Source: Conoideocrella luteorostrata
Lineage: Eukaryota > Ascomycota > Sordariomycetes > Hypocreales > Clavicipitaceae
Direction of reading: 5' to 3'
Length of the DNA: 64,000 nt
Assembly: GCA_032433595.1 (NCBI GenBank)
Contig: JASWJB010000166.1
Location: 29,077-93,076 of the forward strand
The notes beneath the pieces were generated by a model. It ran no database searches, was not told the origin of the DNA, and saw nothing but the letters and a program-made list of their open reading frames with translations. This document shows, in pieces, positions 33,786 to 44,794 of the stretch. Positions within the stretch are counted from its first letter, which is position 1; every line of letters starts with the position of its first letter. Made by a program: the position numbers and the translations under genes.

Positions 33786-35353
33786 TCTCAGGAGGATGTT
33801 GTTTGCGTTGAAAAGCGATTTTTTTTTTTTTTGCCCAGGATGTTTTGTTCGAAGTGATAGGATTTAATTCGCTGATTTTAGAGATGGGCATGTGAAGGGG
33901 AGGCTTTGTAGAAAGAGTGTTCTAGAGCTGGTGCTTTATATATAGAGTAGCAACACGTTATGAGCTGCTTATTCACTACGGAGGAGTGGAGGGGGGCAGG
34001 TAGCGCCGCCAGCCAACAACGTCGGCCAAGAGGCATCCATCCACATGGACCTTGGCAGCTTGGGCAACCCAATTGCGGCGCTGTGCGGCGTTGATGTGAT
34101 CTTATGACGATAGATAGTCCGACAACTGGGGACTGCATGGCAGTGCACTAGCTCGGAGGAGCGACGGATGGCAACGCGGATGGCGGGGGCTGATCGAGTG
34201 TGCCTCGCATGAGGGTGGAGGGGTTGTTGGTTGTTCTTCAAGTGAGCTGCTAACTAACTACGGACGGAGTACTCCGTACGTAGCTTCCAGCAAACGTTTT
34301 GGCGGAATGCAGCGCAGATGGTGGCGCAGCAAGGGACCACGACGAACTGCGCCGCGTTGCCACATGGGCTAGGTGGTCGCCGCCAAGGCAGCCAGCTACA
34401 TTCATGGAGCGATTGAGGGGCGAGAAGCTGTGAATGGGCCTTCTGGAAGACCTGGTGATCTGCAATTCTGTATGGTTATGTCCAAATATGGAGGAGGCTA
34501 AGTGCTGTATTCTGTCTGTATGGGGGGCTACGTGCTAGTTGCGCGCCATGTATTTGCGAGACGGTACGGAGCAGCCAGACGGTTGACGATTCGATGGTTT
34601 GATATTCTAGTTACAAGGCCGGATGGCAGTTAACTAACTAGTTATCGACATTCCCGAGAGTCCGGTCCGGGCGAGAGCCCTTTGCTGCCCGCTTGCTGGT
34701 CCCATGCTGCGGCGCCACCAAGGAGAGACCATCACACAACATGCTGAACATGTCTTCCACACAAGCAAACAAGATGTTGGCAGGGTAGTTCTGTCAAGCC
34801 TGGACTCTGCGTACACATCCCGCCTGCTGGTCCAGGTCTTTGCGAAGCTTTAGTTTAGCGCTGTCATACGATTCTCTGCAAAACTTCTCCTGCTCGAATC
34901 CGCAGCCATCTGACGTGTCAACTGGACAGTAAATCAATCACCCGGGGGGTTGGGTGCATCATGAAGTATGGACATGGTGAGATGTGTGCACCGGGATTCG
35001 GCATCTGCGTTAAATGTCACGCCAAACAGACTGCTGAATCAATCGCGTCTCCGAATGTTGCTCTTGCAACGGTCCGGTTGGCGTACGGCGGCTTCTGCTT
35101 ACAAATATTGATAAGGAGTAACTACATAGAATGGTTGGTATGTTGTTAACAGCTACTTCTGCGGGTGTTGTGAGCCCGTAGTTATAGTGAAGACGATTCA
35201 GATGATGTATGCGCGCGGTAGAATGACCATGGACAGCCAAGAACGCCAAGCTCGACAGGTCATTCAGAATTGTTCGAAATTACATGCGCGTCCAGTGCAT
35301 ATGCACCGCGTTACAGGTGAAGGCGCTGGGCTTCGCACTTACTCAGGCATGCG
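33786..35353. other. gene-free stretch, 1.6 kb
   Basis: Short frames only. It contains a palindrome (34259-34283), GTACGGAG near 34564, and TTAGTTA/TAACTAACTAG motifs near 34250 and 34630. I see no gene. Confidence 0.5.
34259..34283. repeat. palindrome, head-to-head half-sites
   Basis: TACGGACGGAGTACTCCGTACGTA: overlapping half-sites sharing a central GTAC. Confidence 0.8.
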
Positions 35354-36175
35354 TTAACTAGAGAACTGCATCACCGGCCAGAATGCCTCCTCAGCGGCCA
35401 GCACCTCCCGCCACTTCACCAGAGCCCTATCAACAAGCTCAGTCTTCACACTCTCCCCGTTGTCCCTCAGTTCTTCCTTCACAGCATCGTCAATAATCCT
35501 GCCCAGCCGGTCCACAAACGCAGCAAACTCCGCGCCTGTCCAGTTTGGTATGAACTCGCGGCGCAACGCCCCTCCATCGGCGTCCCCGCTGCAACCGCCG
35601 TCACTGCGCCCCTCAAGGTCACTCCTCCCGGCAGCCCACGTCCAAGCCTCCAGGTAGCACTTCTCAGTTGCGTAAAAGACTACGGCGCACTCCAGCCACG
35701 GCAGCAACGACGACCGCGTGCTTTTGCTAGGCCCGAGCCCGAGCCCGAGCCCGCAAAAGATGGACTCGAACCGGCGCAGCCCTTCTAGCTTCTCAGAGTC
35801 TGCGACGTGGCCGTCCACGTCGGACGGAAGATTCACGCTGATGCCGAAACGGCTGGCTGTGTCGACAAAGAACTTCTCCTCGCGGCGGATATTGACCATG
35901 GCGTCGATCAGCCAGTCGAGCAGCTTGGTGGTTGCCGTGCCTCCGTCGTTTGGCGGGTGGTCCGGGATGGTTTGCGGCAGTGGCAGGACGCTGAGCGTCT
36001 TGCCGATGCCTTGAATGTATGCCAGGATGTAGAGGCGGTCGTTGGCCAGCCACTGCCCCAGAGTGGCCTTGTCGACGGTGCCTTGCGCGGCGCTCTGGAG
36101 GAAGACGGACTGCGTGGCTCGTTGGAAGCCGTCCGCATCGGAGGCTAGGAGGGCCTCAGTGAGGGAGAATGTCAT
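35354..36175 (-). CDS. TenA/THI-4-like (heme-oxygenase-fold) protein
   Basis: Single exon, 273 residues from the ATG at 36175; an in-frame upstream ATG at 36208 would add 11 poorly conserved residues. It is all-helical in pattern, with the TenA family segments VFLQSAAQGTVDKATLGQWLANDRLYILAYIQGIGKTL (split over two helices), TASRFGIS, and LPWLECAVVFYATEKCYLEAWTWA. TenA proteins are thiaminase II enzymes or salvage hydrolases of thiamin pyrimidines; fungal stand-alone members can differ in substrate. The acidic and cysteine residues of the bacterial active site cannot be assigned safely from sequence alone. A long Asp/Gly-rich insertion (GGCSGDADGG) occurs near residue 195. Cytosolic. Divergent from the LURP-like gene. 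Confidence 0.85.
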   Translation of the reverse strand: MTFSLTEALLASDADGFQRATQSVFLQSAAQGTVDKATLGQWLANDRLYILAYIQGIGKTLSVLPLPQTIPDHPPNDGGTATTKLLDWLIDAMVNIRREEKFFVDTASRFGISVNLPSDVDGHVADSEKLEGLRRFESIFCGLGLGLGPSKSTRSSLLPWLECAVVFYATEKCYLEAWTWAAGRSDLEGRSDGGCSGDADGGALRREFIPNWTGAEFAAFVDRLGRIIDDAVKEELRDNGESVKTELVDRALVKWREVLAAEEAFWPVMQFSS

Positions 36176-36950
36176 GGCTGCTGGTGTGACTTGTATGCAG
36201 ATGAGCACAATTGAAATCCGCGGTTAGAGACTTAGATGTTCGTAGCAGGTGAGAAGTACAGGTTTGTGGTGAAGCTCTGCCGCTGGGCCTACCAACTCTA
36301 CTGGCGATAGTTGGAGGAACCCCCCTCCCCCGCACCAGGTGAGATGCATCCTCGTTGATTATGCGCACCCTATTGTCCCGTCCCAAAATCCAATTGGCAA
36401 TTATTCTATACGCCTTAAGCCCGTGATGTATATGCCTGTATGCCTTGAGTTCTGGAGGCAAATCCAAATAGAAGCCACGGCAGTTTTCATCTCCTTCAAC
36501 TGCGGAGCACTGCTCGTGTACCTGCCAGCTCCGACGTCCCCTCCAAAATGCCCCACTGACTGCCCTACCGTTTCTCCACATTGCCACTGGTTATCCATCC
36601 GAACCGACCTTGACGTCAATCGGGCCTGCTCGTAATTCGTATTGGCGCCTCTGAATGCGTATCGCGACCAATACGCCGCACAAAACAATGAAACACCGTT
36701 TGATGCACAGCTTCAGATGCCAGCAAGACTAGCAGCAGATCCATACTCCGTGTATATCAGCCACTATTTAATTTCTCTAGTTTGCTGAATATACACACAT
36801 ATATATATACTATAGCTACTGGCATCACAACGTGCAATCATAAATAAACCCGATCCAACGAACAAACGTACACCTCATCTGCGACACAAACTCCCACCCA
36901 TTTAGCCATCGTCACTCGCTATTCAGCACAAATTAAAAAGATTCTGAAAA
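36176..36950. promoter_or_regulatory. shared divergent promoter, TenA-like / LURP-like
   Basis: 775 bases between two divergent starts, with a half-site near 36745 (ATACTCCGTG) and an AT-rich TATATATA stretch at about 36798-36807. The promoter role is inferred from orientation. Confidence 0.45.
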
Positions 36951-37814
36951 ATGGAATCCAAAGCCCCTCCCGTTAGACAATTCAAAATCAACCGCACTTC
37001 CTTCACCCGCCACTACGAGGTCCTCCGCCCGGACGGCACCCAGCTCTACTACGTTGATCAATCAGCCTTCACCAAGGACAAGCCCAACCTCACTTTCCAC
37101 GAGGGCAACGATGCCAAGGGCCCCATCGTGGCCGTTTCCCACATGCCCCGCTTCTCATTTGACTGCAAAGTTGGTCTCGGAGACCCGTCGTTGTCGTCGT
37201 CTGCTGGAAACGTCAACATCCAATGGGAGGACCTGACGAGGAAGTCTGTTAATGCCTCCGAGTTTCACTGGGCTATGACTTGTCCTCCCGCTGCGGGTGC
37301 TCCCTCAGCGATGAGGAGGAATTTCGTCTGGAAGCGCACCCACAAGGTCGGCGCGGAAGGCGCGGCGCCCTCGGCGGTCACGTTCCGCAACTTCAAGCTC
37401 TTGGATGGGGAGACGGACGAGTTGCTGGCTGTGTTTACGAGCGATAGGGGCTGGTCGACGTGTGGCGTGCTGCAGGTGAATGTGGATTATGGACGGGAGT
37501 TTGATATCATGGTTCTAGCCACAATGGTTTCGCTGTACGAGAAGGCGAGGAAGAGGGCGGCTCGGTCTGGTGCTGCTGGAGGGCTGCCGGCGGCGGTTAA
37601 GTGTAGAGATGGGAAAACGACATGTCTCATGATGTTGTTACGGCTGATTGGATGTAACTATACCCTTGTTTTCGCACGCGGACATTTTGCTGTTATGGTT
37701 GATTGGCACCGAATGAATAGACATGGCTTTGCCTTTTTTCCATTTTGCTGTTCTCTAATGGCATTCACATTTTATGCTTTTAGACTTTCAAAGACGTTTG
37801 TGATGAGTGAGTGA
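36951..37814 (+). CDS. tubby C-terminal/LURP-one-like fungal protein, C-terminus probably frameshifted
   Basis: Open frame of 287 residues. Residues about 8-210 fit a fungal family with a tubby/LURP-like beta-barrel: TRHYEVLRPDGTQLYYVD, GPIVAVSHMPRFSFDCKVGLGDPS, VNIQWEDL, RRNFVWKRTHKVG and the closing DIMVLATMVSLYEKARKRAARSGAAGG. Such proteins usually end soon after this basic, Gly/Ala-rich tail. Here the frame instead runs on for about 75 residues of unrelated, hydrophobic and AT-richer sequence. A TAA stop sits at 37598-37600 in the next frame, just after a Gly/Ala-coding run. So a one-base change (biological or sequencing) near 37580-37595 is the simplest explanation. Function is unknown; membrane-lipid binding is suggested only by fold. 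Confidence 0.75.
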   Translation: MESKAPPVRQFKINRTSFTRHYEVLRPDGTQLYYVDQSAFTKDKPNLTFHEGNDAKGPIVAVSHMPRFSFDCKVGLGDPSLSSSAGNVNIQWEDLTRKSVNASEFHWAMTCPPAAGAPSAMRRNFVWKRTHKVGAEGAAPSAVTFRNFKLLDGETDELLAVFTSDRGWSTCGVLQVNVDYGREFDIMVLATMVSLYEKARKRAARSGAAGGLPAAVKCRDGKTTCLMMLLRLIGCNYTLVFARGHFAVMVDWHRMNRHGFAFFPFCCSLMAFTFYAFRLSKTFVMSE

Positions 37815-38016
37815 GTTGCAAATTGATGAATTAATAATAACTATGTGCGGCGCACCATTATCGCTTATCGTATGCATACTTTTTTTTTTTAAAAAAAAAA
37901 AAGACAAGAAAAGAAAAGAAAACAACTAACATCACATCGACATATATCCATTATGTGCCATTTTCGCGTTCCTACGCCAGCATCTGCATGCCTCAAGCAC
38001 GGCTGTCCATCCGCAT
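37815..38016. other. intergenic with T/A tract
   Basis: Contains an unusual T-run followed directly by an A-run (about 37880-37902), which can form a hairpin, then AAGAAA repeats. No gene. Confidence 0.5.
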
Positions 38017-39375
38017 CTACTGATCAAACGGTCCAGCGTACAGCAGATCGCTGGCCTCACCATTCATGCGGTCCCACAGCGACCGAGCTTCGTCATGGAC
38101 ACTTCGCTTAGTAGTGCTGTTCAAAGCAGCGAGTTCGGCATTAGCAGTTTCACGCTCCAATTGCACTAGTAATTTTGCAAGTCAGCTTCAATTATTCCTC
38201 CTCCCTCCTCCCCAGCCCCATGTCATCTAGGGCTCTTCAGGCTTTGTACTTACCATGCAAATACACCGCTGTTCTCTTACCACTGAAGAGAGCATGCGGA
38301 ACGTTGGTCACATTATCCGAGTTGCAGTCACCAATGGCATACACTCCAGGCACACTCGTGACCAAACCCTTGGAAGAATCAGTACCGAGCCGACCACCGT
38401 AGAGCTGGACGCCCATATCGGCCCCGAGGCTAGAGTACTGCTCTTCCTTGAAGCTGGTCAGGAAGGCAGCTCTGACGGTGGACCCGCCATCTGTGAAGTT
38501 GACTCGGAAGAGGTCGTGCTCGGGGTGTGTGGGCAGGGCAGCGCTTCCGGGGTTATCTGAGCCGTCTCGGAGACGCTCAATTGCCGCAATGGTACGGTTT
38601 TCAATTTTGACGTTGTGCAGCTTTAGGTATTCCTGCCACCGGGGGCTCGCCTTCTCGGTGGCGTCACGGTTGGCAGGCGTGTCGGTGCCGTTGACAAAGG
38701 CAACGATGTCCTTGTTGAGGGTGAGAATCTCGCGGACCGTGCCGGGAACGCTGCTCAAGGGGCCTATCAAGCCGAGAGCTTGGTTGGCGTGCTCGTGGCC
38801 GTCACACCATGGGCACCAATAAATACCTTTGCCCCAGTTCTCACGGATGCCCGAGGTCTCGGGGAGTAGATCCCTCAGTCCGGTGGCCAAAACAATCTTC
38901 TTAGCGGTATAGGTGATTTCCTTATCGCCAGAGTATTTGCCAGTTACGGTGAAGTAGGCGTTGTTTTGCTCCGGCTGGATCTTGGAAATAGTCCCATTTG
39001 TGAAGGAGATTGTGCCGTAGTTGGCGAGCTGCTGACGGGCTGCCCATCGATAATAAGCAGGATCAAGGCCTGTCAGGAGACTTAGTCAATCATTCGTGCT
39101 ACGAGAGAAAAGAAGGCAGCTAAGCCAGGTATTTCATTACCGTCATTGCCTAGGACATCGTGCATGTGTCTGGTCGGGCCGTTACGGTAAACGCCAGAGT
39201 CTACCAGCAACACATTTCGACGGACCCGAGCCAAGCCGCTCAAGGCACTCAAACCGGCAGGACCGCCTCCAACAATAACAGCGTCATAGTCAATTCTGGG
39301 TTGGCCTTCCGCCACCGGAGCTGCGGAGGCAAGCAATGGCAGCGCGGACAGCAAGGCGGCAGCAGGGAACCACAT
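38017..39375 (-). CDS. secreted FAD-dependent disulfide oxidoreductase (thioredoxin-reductase-like)
   Basis: Three exons: 39141-39375, 38254-39069 and 38017-38165, giving 399 residues. It starts with a hydrophobic signal peptide (MWFPAAALLSALPLLASA), then FAD-binding VIVGGGPAGLSALSGLA (34-50), ATGLRDLLPE (140-149), WCPWCDG with a redox pair C164/C167, and a C-terminal VPGVYAIGDCNSDNVTNVPHALFSGKRTAVYLH typical of the second FAD contact. The CxxC position equals that of thioredoxin reductase and the gliotoxin-type oxidases, but the signal peptide makes a secretory or extracellular role likely. The canonical NADPH site GxGxxA is not evident. The last exon adds a helical tail (LERETANAELAALN). 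A stop right after the second exon's donor is intronic. Substrate unknown. Confidence 0.82.
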
Positions 39376-41214
39376 CGCAACGAGTATTGATATGTGTGAC
39401 AACTGGAAGTTATTTGTAAAGTGTGACAAGACTCTATGAAACTGACCACAAGCCCAAATTGCTGGAGATGTCCGCACAGAGTGGAAGGGATGAAGCGAGG
39501 GACAGCGAGACGCAGCAAACCAGCAGACACCTGGACAAGCCAGGGCTTTTATGCTTAAGACAGAGGACTCAGACACATACAATAAAAAGCAATACATAAC
39601 TACTACATATCGACCAAGGCTGGCTCATATTGAGCAATCTCGGCTCAATACTAGCATCGGGCGACCACCTATTGGTCCCACTGATCTTCTAGGTCTGCCG
39701 GTCCGCACCCGGCTCTTCCGTCCTGGGCTGGACAAAAGTGAAGTGTCCAGACAATATTGAGGAGCTATCGGCAGTTTTGGGAAACAATTGCAGCCATACC
39801 GACCAATTGGAGAGCTATGTGTCATGGTTTCTGCAAAATATGATCAATAATGCCGTGTGTGGCCTGGGATGTTGGCACGTCTGATTGCTCTCTTTGGGTC
39901 ATCTTGGGCGGTAGATCAAGGTTGCATCGGACGGGGCTCAGACTTGCCATGCAGCTTCCGGAGCTAGCAATACGAAAGGTGAAAGGAAAGGTTTTTTTTG
40001 TCTCAGGCCAGCAAGCACTCAGCACTGTCAGCTTACCAAAAGAGGAATATCCCCTGCTAGGCTGCTGGAGAGTGCAGAAACGCTGCATTAACGTCAAGGC
40101 TGCGCTCGGAAACACTGTCGTGATTTGTGATTTTGTTTGTGGGGGCATGACGTCGCAAGACGTTGACTTCGTGGCGCACAGTCGCCGACACGAAGCTATA
40201 GTAAGAGCGTTATAGTACAGACGGCAATTGTGATGGATCTGGAAGATATCACAATTGACGACCAAGAGTTAAGTTTACCCAAACCCCGCTAGCGTCTTTG
40301 CAGCACTTTCTGTCAACATCAATCTGGTATGTTGCGTTGCGGATTCGACGAAGCTTGGGTTCCCGCTGCAGCCACATGACGGTCCAGAGCTGTTGGCTAC
40401 CGGTTCGGGTCTTGTGGCGCCATGCCGTGTAACCAAAATACGGAGTAGAAGAACGTTGATTGCCTCCTTCTCTGTTGGAATTTTAATGCAGTGATTTTGT
40501 TTTTTTCCCCCGGATCTGAAGCTTTTGGAGCACGAGCCACTACCAAGTCGCTTAGAGATACGGCGGGGACACCGTCACGGCTGCCAAGCCACTGTTAACT
40601 AATGTCAAGGATTGCAAACTCCATTGCACCGGTAACAGAGCAGCAGTACGAACGGAGCACTGGTTATATCATCGTCAAAATGGCAATCTAGTCCAGCAAC
40701 CCAGTCTATATTTGCGGGACTTTTCGTCGAAGCTTTCTTGGCTGGCTCTTTGCCCTTATCGCTGTCGCTTGGGGCCAAAAAAAAACCCCCCCCCCCTGTG
40801 ATCAATCCACTGCACTCACTCCATGCACTCACTCCATGCATTGATTGATTGGTTTTGCCTCACGCGGAATGCCGACCTTTTCAACGGTGCGTGCCGGAGG
40901 TTGCAAGCCACCAAATCACTAGTGTCAAAAAGGCAATCTACCGCCATGGAGGTCTCGATCAATATCGTGCCGAAGAAACCAGCTCTGTGGTTATCCATAA
41001 GAATATGGGCATATTCTCTGTGAGGCAAGCAGGCGCAAAACGCCTTGACGGCAACAATCTCGATAGATGGCAGTCCGCCATGACTTGGCACTCCCTACGG
41101 AGGGAGTACTCCTCAATGCTCGGAGTCGTACCCATCTATGCCAAGGAAGTTAAGTGCCAAGTGGAGAGCCATAACATCAGCAGCAGGGAGAGTGGGAGAT
41201 TAACAGCTAGTTAG

Positions 41215-41266
41215 ATACGGAGTACGGAGTAGAGTACAGGTTACTTGAGAACTCCGTACGGAGTAA
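41215..41266. repeat. two palindrome blocks
   Basis: ATACGGAGTACGGAGTAGAG and, 15 bases on, ACTCCGTACGGAGTAA: three to five overlapping half-sites in about 50 bases. Confidence 0.85.
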
Positions 41267-41397
41267 CCAGTAGCTTGGGCAAGGGCGACAGCCGATGCAG
41301 GTCGGTTTCTCCGCCGCGGAGCTGCATTTGCCCATTGCTCTCGCTTCGCTGCCGAGGCATTTTTGCCTTCCAGCACACGGACGGCAAGCCAAAGTCT

Positions 41398-41423
41398 AAG
41401 TCAAAGTCAAAGTCAAAGTCAAA
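41398..41423. repeat. AAGTCA hexamer array
   Basis: Four to five tandem AAGTCA units without any called gene. Confidence 0.85.
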
Positions 41424-42693
41424 TTAGGGTCTCGATTTTTGGGGACATCGATCGTCTTTGAAATCTCCCATCTCATAGCTGCGGCGCTCCCCACGACTCC
41501 AAATATGTCGGCCACGGTAAGTGCCGTTTCGCGCCGCGCAAACTATTGATTGATATGGTCCCCGTACTGCCTTGCCTGCAGTGGACAATTGGCAGACCAG
41601 ACCGCGTGAGAGCTTTCTTCCTGTGACTGGGGAGTATACGGAGCACCTGCGGGCCAGAATTGCTCCATCACCATGTAATAGTATCAAGACGAGACGACAT
41701 ACTACTCTCCATGCCTTCTGTACCCGCGGCTCCGAGACAAGCCTTGCGAATGAATCGACAATGTAAGTATGTCTGTCGGAGAGCTGCCATGACCGTCATG
41801 TAGGAGCAGAACCGGGGTTGACATTCTCCGCCCAAAGCTTCCATCTGCCCTATGTAGCCACTTCGAGCCTGAAATGCGATGTGTAGGGTTCGAGGTCCGG
41901 ACCTAGCCGTGCCCACCGGGAAACTTGCCGTACAGTCCATTCGACAGATATTATGTCACTTGGTACCCCTTAACTCATTTTTCTATTTTTTGCTGGCTAT
42001 ATAACCCTCATGTCAAAGTGCGACAAAAAAGTCACAATGAAAGCAACATGCTAAGAAGTCAGTATAACTGCATGCCTTCAACGTCAGACAAACACCCTGG
42101 GGTCGACCATCAAACCGGCCGGATGACGGTGCCTCTCCGGCCCGAAGAAGATGGTGTTAATATTCCTGAAGTTTCCGGCGTTAGGCGTGGATCCGTCTGA
42201 ACCAAGCATTCGCCTAACCCACCGCCGGTTGGATGATCTTGGCTATTCGCCTCCATAGAACCCGAGCGCCGGATCATAAAGTCAGATAAGGACTCTAGAA
42301 GCAAAGGGCTTAAGCTGAAATCTTCAATTGTTTACGGTGTACAGTGCCACGCCATGGTGTCTGTTGTTATTTGCCAAAATGCTGTGAATATGGTGGGCCC
42401 AAACCATTATTTAGGCCATGAAGTTGCTTCCAGATTAAAAGAGCAATCTAAACTAACCAATGCGAAATGCTCCACCTGGGTTTATGGAAGCCGAACGCCC
42501 CAAGCAGCTTCCTCTTGCTCAAAATCCATAATTCTGCCTGTCCCAAGAACTGACCTCATGCTGTTGCACCCATCAAACCGGTGTCTGGAGATTGTAGCCA
42601 TTACTTTTTCACCGCTATCAACATCAACTTTGTTCTACTCCAATTCTCCTGGGAGTCTCTTTAGATTCAGCAGAGAGCTTAAAGTGCTAAACA

Positions 42694-43602
42694 ATGTTAA
42701 CTCCGGGCTCAAATGCCTCAGATTCCGGTAATAATAGCGTGGACGTGCGCAGAGGTCAGTGTCTCCGCACCTCTAAATCCAGCAAGTTATAGCCAGACAT
42801 GTCTAGGTATATAATCAGAGCTGACTGATGACAAAAAGACACCGGATATACTTCAAGACTCTCCCCTGAGAAGCTCGCGCGTAAGAGGGCCAACGACCGC
42901 GAATCCCAGAGAGCTATTAGAGCGAGAAACAAGACTCTCGTCGATAATCTCCAACGCGAGGTGCAGGAGCTTCGCAGAAGAGTCAACAATGGTGAGATTC
43001 AACGACTTTTACGACACATTGAGGTGCTTGAGTCCGAGTTGAGGCTTCACCGTGAGTCCCATGGTCTTGGTGGCCACAGACCGGGATATCACCATCTCGT
43101 CGCCCCAGGTTCATTGGCCGACAATCTATCAGGCAGCGAGTACAGCCCAGACACTACGGGTGGTTTCTCGCATGAGTACAAAAGCGAGATGTCCTTGGGT
43201 GGAGACAACACGAGCACGGCATGGAGCTTATCAGACCAGGAACAACAAAATAGCCAACACCGCTATCACATACCGCACCCTTTTCCTGGTGCACCGCGCG
43301 GCCATGGCTGGAACTTATCAATCCCGACGGAGCATTCATCTGACGTCTCCCGTATATCAGAAAGAACAACAAGCTATCTGCTTGTTGAAAATACTGCGGC
43401 GGGCGCAACGGGGCTGGGTCTCGTCATGAGGCCGAATGTACATGTGGCGGGGACTTTGGATGCAACACAGCCAGCAAAGTCTTCGTTCTATTACGCTGAT
43501 CCTAACAGCACAGACAAGCATCTAAACCAAGAATATGTTCACTCTCACTATCCAATGAATAGAGACTATATTCGTCAAGTTGGCTCTGGAGGCCAAAAAT
43601 AA
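42694..43602 (+). CDS. small bZIP transcription factor
   Basis: Two exons, 42694-42754 and 42839-43602, giving 274 residues. The first exon supplies MLTPGSNASDSGNNSVDVRR and the intron is 84 bases (gtcagt to aaaaag, with gctgac nearby); it is in phase and avoids the in-frame stop at 42829. The basic region is SPEKLARKRANDRESQRAIR followed by NKTLVDNLQREVQELRRRV, a leucine zipper continuing into IQRLLRHIEVLESELRLHRES. This matches the fungal NDREAQRAIR-type bZIP class, whose members usually have a longer C-terminal DUF3425 domain; here that part is missing and the rest is low-complexity Ser/Gly/His. The acceptor is weak (purine-rich), so the first exon is less certain. Nuclear DNA binding is inferred. 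Confidence 0.7.
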
Positions 43603-43923
43603 GCGACGAGCCCGAAGTATCGGTCGGCTCAGCATGCAAGTATAATTATAGCGAATACGGTGCAGTGAATTTGTGCCTACAGCAGTGATTCACAGAACCA
43701 TAGGAACGATGTGAGGCAGAAATAGGCGAAGCCAGGGCTGTGAAGCAAGCTCGCAGATGGAAAATGCTTGTTGTATTTTCATGACGAAGTAAAGCAGATT
43801 GAGTTTCATTAGTCTAAGAAGTCTTAAATACACGAGCTGTAATAATCTAATTAGTAGTTTAGTCGAGAAAATCTATCCCATCATTGTAAATTGACACTCA
43901 TGGCGACTTCATACCGTCGTGGC
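43603..43923. other. intergenic between bZIP and HAD 3' ends
   Basis: 321 bases between convergent 3' ends. No gene seen. Confidence 0.5.
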
Positions 43924-44794
43924 TCATGCAGAAACGACAATGCCATACTTTTCAAACGGGAATGACTCCAAAGTAGACAGTTCCTCGGCCCAGCCGTCAT
44001 TTACCTCTCCGACTTGATGCATATCAACGTCACCAGCTTCTCCGGCCCGTCCTGCCAGAATCTCTTTCTCACGGCCTGCAACTTCCTCCTTGAGTTTCGG
44101 GTGCGGAACCCATACAACTCTCATGCCCGCTCGGCGGCCAGCCTCTACGCCAGGAACCGAGTCTTCAAATACAAGGCATTCCTCCGGCCTAATCGGTTTC
44201 TCACCAGCGGGCAAAGAATCGTTGATGGTTTTGAGAGCCAGTAGGAAAATATCAGGGAGGGGCTTTCCCCGACCAGCTTGCAAGCGGGTATCATCTCCCA
44301 AGACGCGTCTGTGCTGAGGAAAAACGGAGAAGAAATCTTTGAGATGATTGGTTTTGAGCTTAAAGTTGCTTTCGTGGGAGCTCGTAGCAAGGGCAATGTG
44401 AACCCTGCTCTTGGGGTTCAAGCTGGCGAGCAGTTCCCGCACGCCGGGAAGAATTTTAGTAGTGGGAAACATATTTCGCTGGAAGACCGACAGCTCGGCT
44501 TGATACTGTTCCTTGGTGATGGGGAGTTTTGCCCACTCTGAAAAAATCTTGTTGGCTGCCGGGCCAGGACGGCCTTGGAGCTTGGCCTTGATGGACCAGG
44601 GCATGGGCGGACGACCGTATTTGTCCAGGACGAGGTTCACGCAAAGTGTGTAGAGGTCCTCGGTGTCGAGGAGAAGGCCGTCCATGTCAAAGAGACAAGC
44701 TCGAACGGGAGGGAAGCTTCGGCGACGATCAGCATTATTTACACTCGAGCTAGACAATAAAGTCCAATTCCACTTACTCTGTTTTGGGAGACAT
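43924..44794 (-). CDS. HAD-superfamily phosphatase, pseudouridine-5'-phosphatase-like
   Basis: Two exons, 44778-44794 and 43924-44716, giving 269 residues. The first exon has only 17 bases (MSPKTD) and the intron is 61 bases with a gctgatc branch site. Joining gives DFPPVRACLFDMDGLLLDTED, with catalytic D16 and D18. The core then follows subfamily I HAD phosphatases of the HDHD1 (pseudouridine 5'-phosphatase) type: LPITKEQYQAEL, FPTTKILPGVRELLASL, IALATSS (motif II), KLKTNHLKDFFSVF, VLGDD, GKPLPDIFLLALKTI (motif III Lys), and ECLVFEDSVPGVEAGRRAGMRVVWVPH (motif IV). It dephosphorylates small phosphometabolites, perhaps pseudouridine monophosphate from RNA turnover; the exact substrate is inferred. 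The tail is longer than in animals. Divergent from the TPR gene. Confidence 0.88.

Larger units (their letters stand above)
39376..42693. other. gene-free stretch, 3.3 kb
   Basis: No recognisable gene. It contains a poly-A/poly-C junction (40777-40796), a palindrome cluster (41215-41266), an AAGTCA hexamer array (41398-41423), a half-site near 40440, and AT-rich sequence towards the bZIP gene. Confidence 0.5.

Noticed and set aside
38237..38239. Stop codon that would end the FAD oxidoreductase
   Set aside because: It lies just inside the intron, after a good gtaagt donor; the next exon continues the frame to a stop at 38017.
41880..41905. GGTTCGAGGTCC resembling a tRNA B-box
   Set aside because: No matching A-box, acceptor stem or anticodon arm could be drawn around it.
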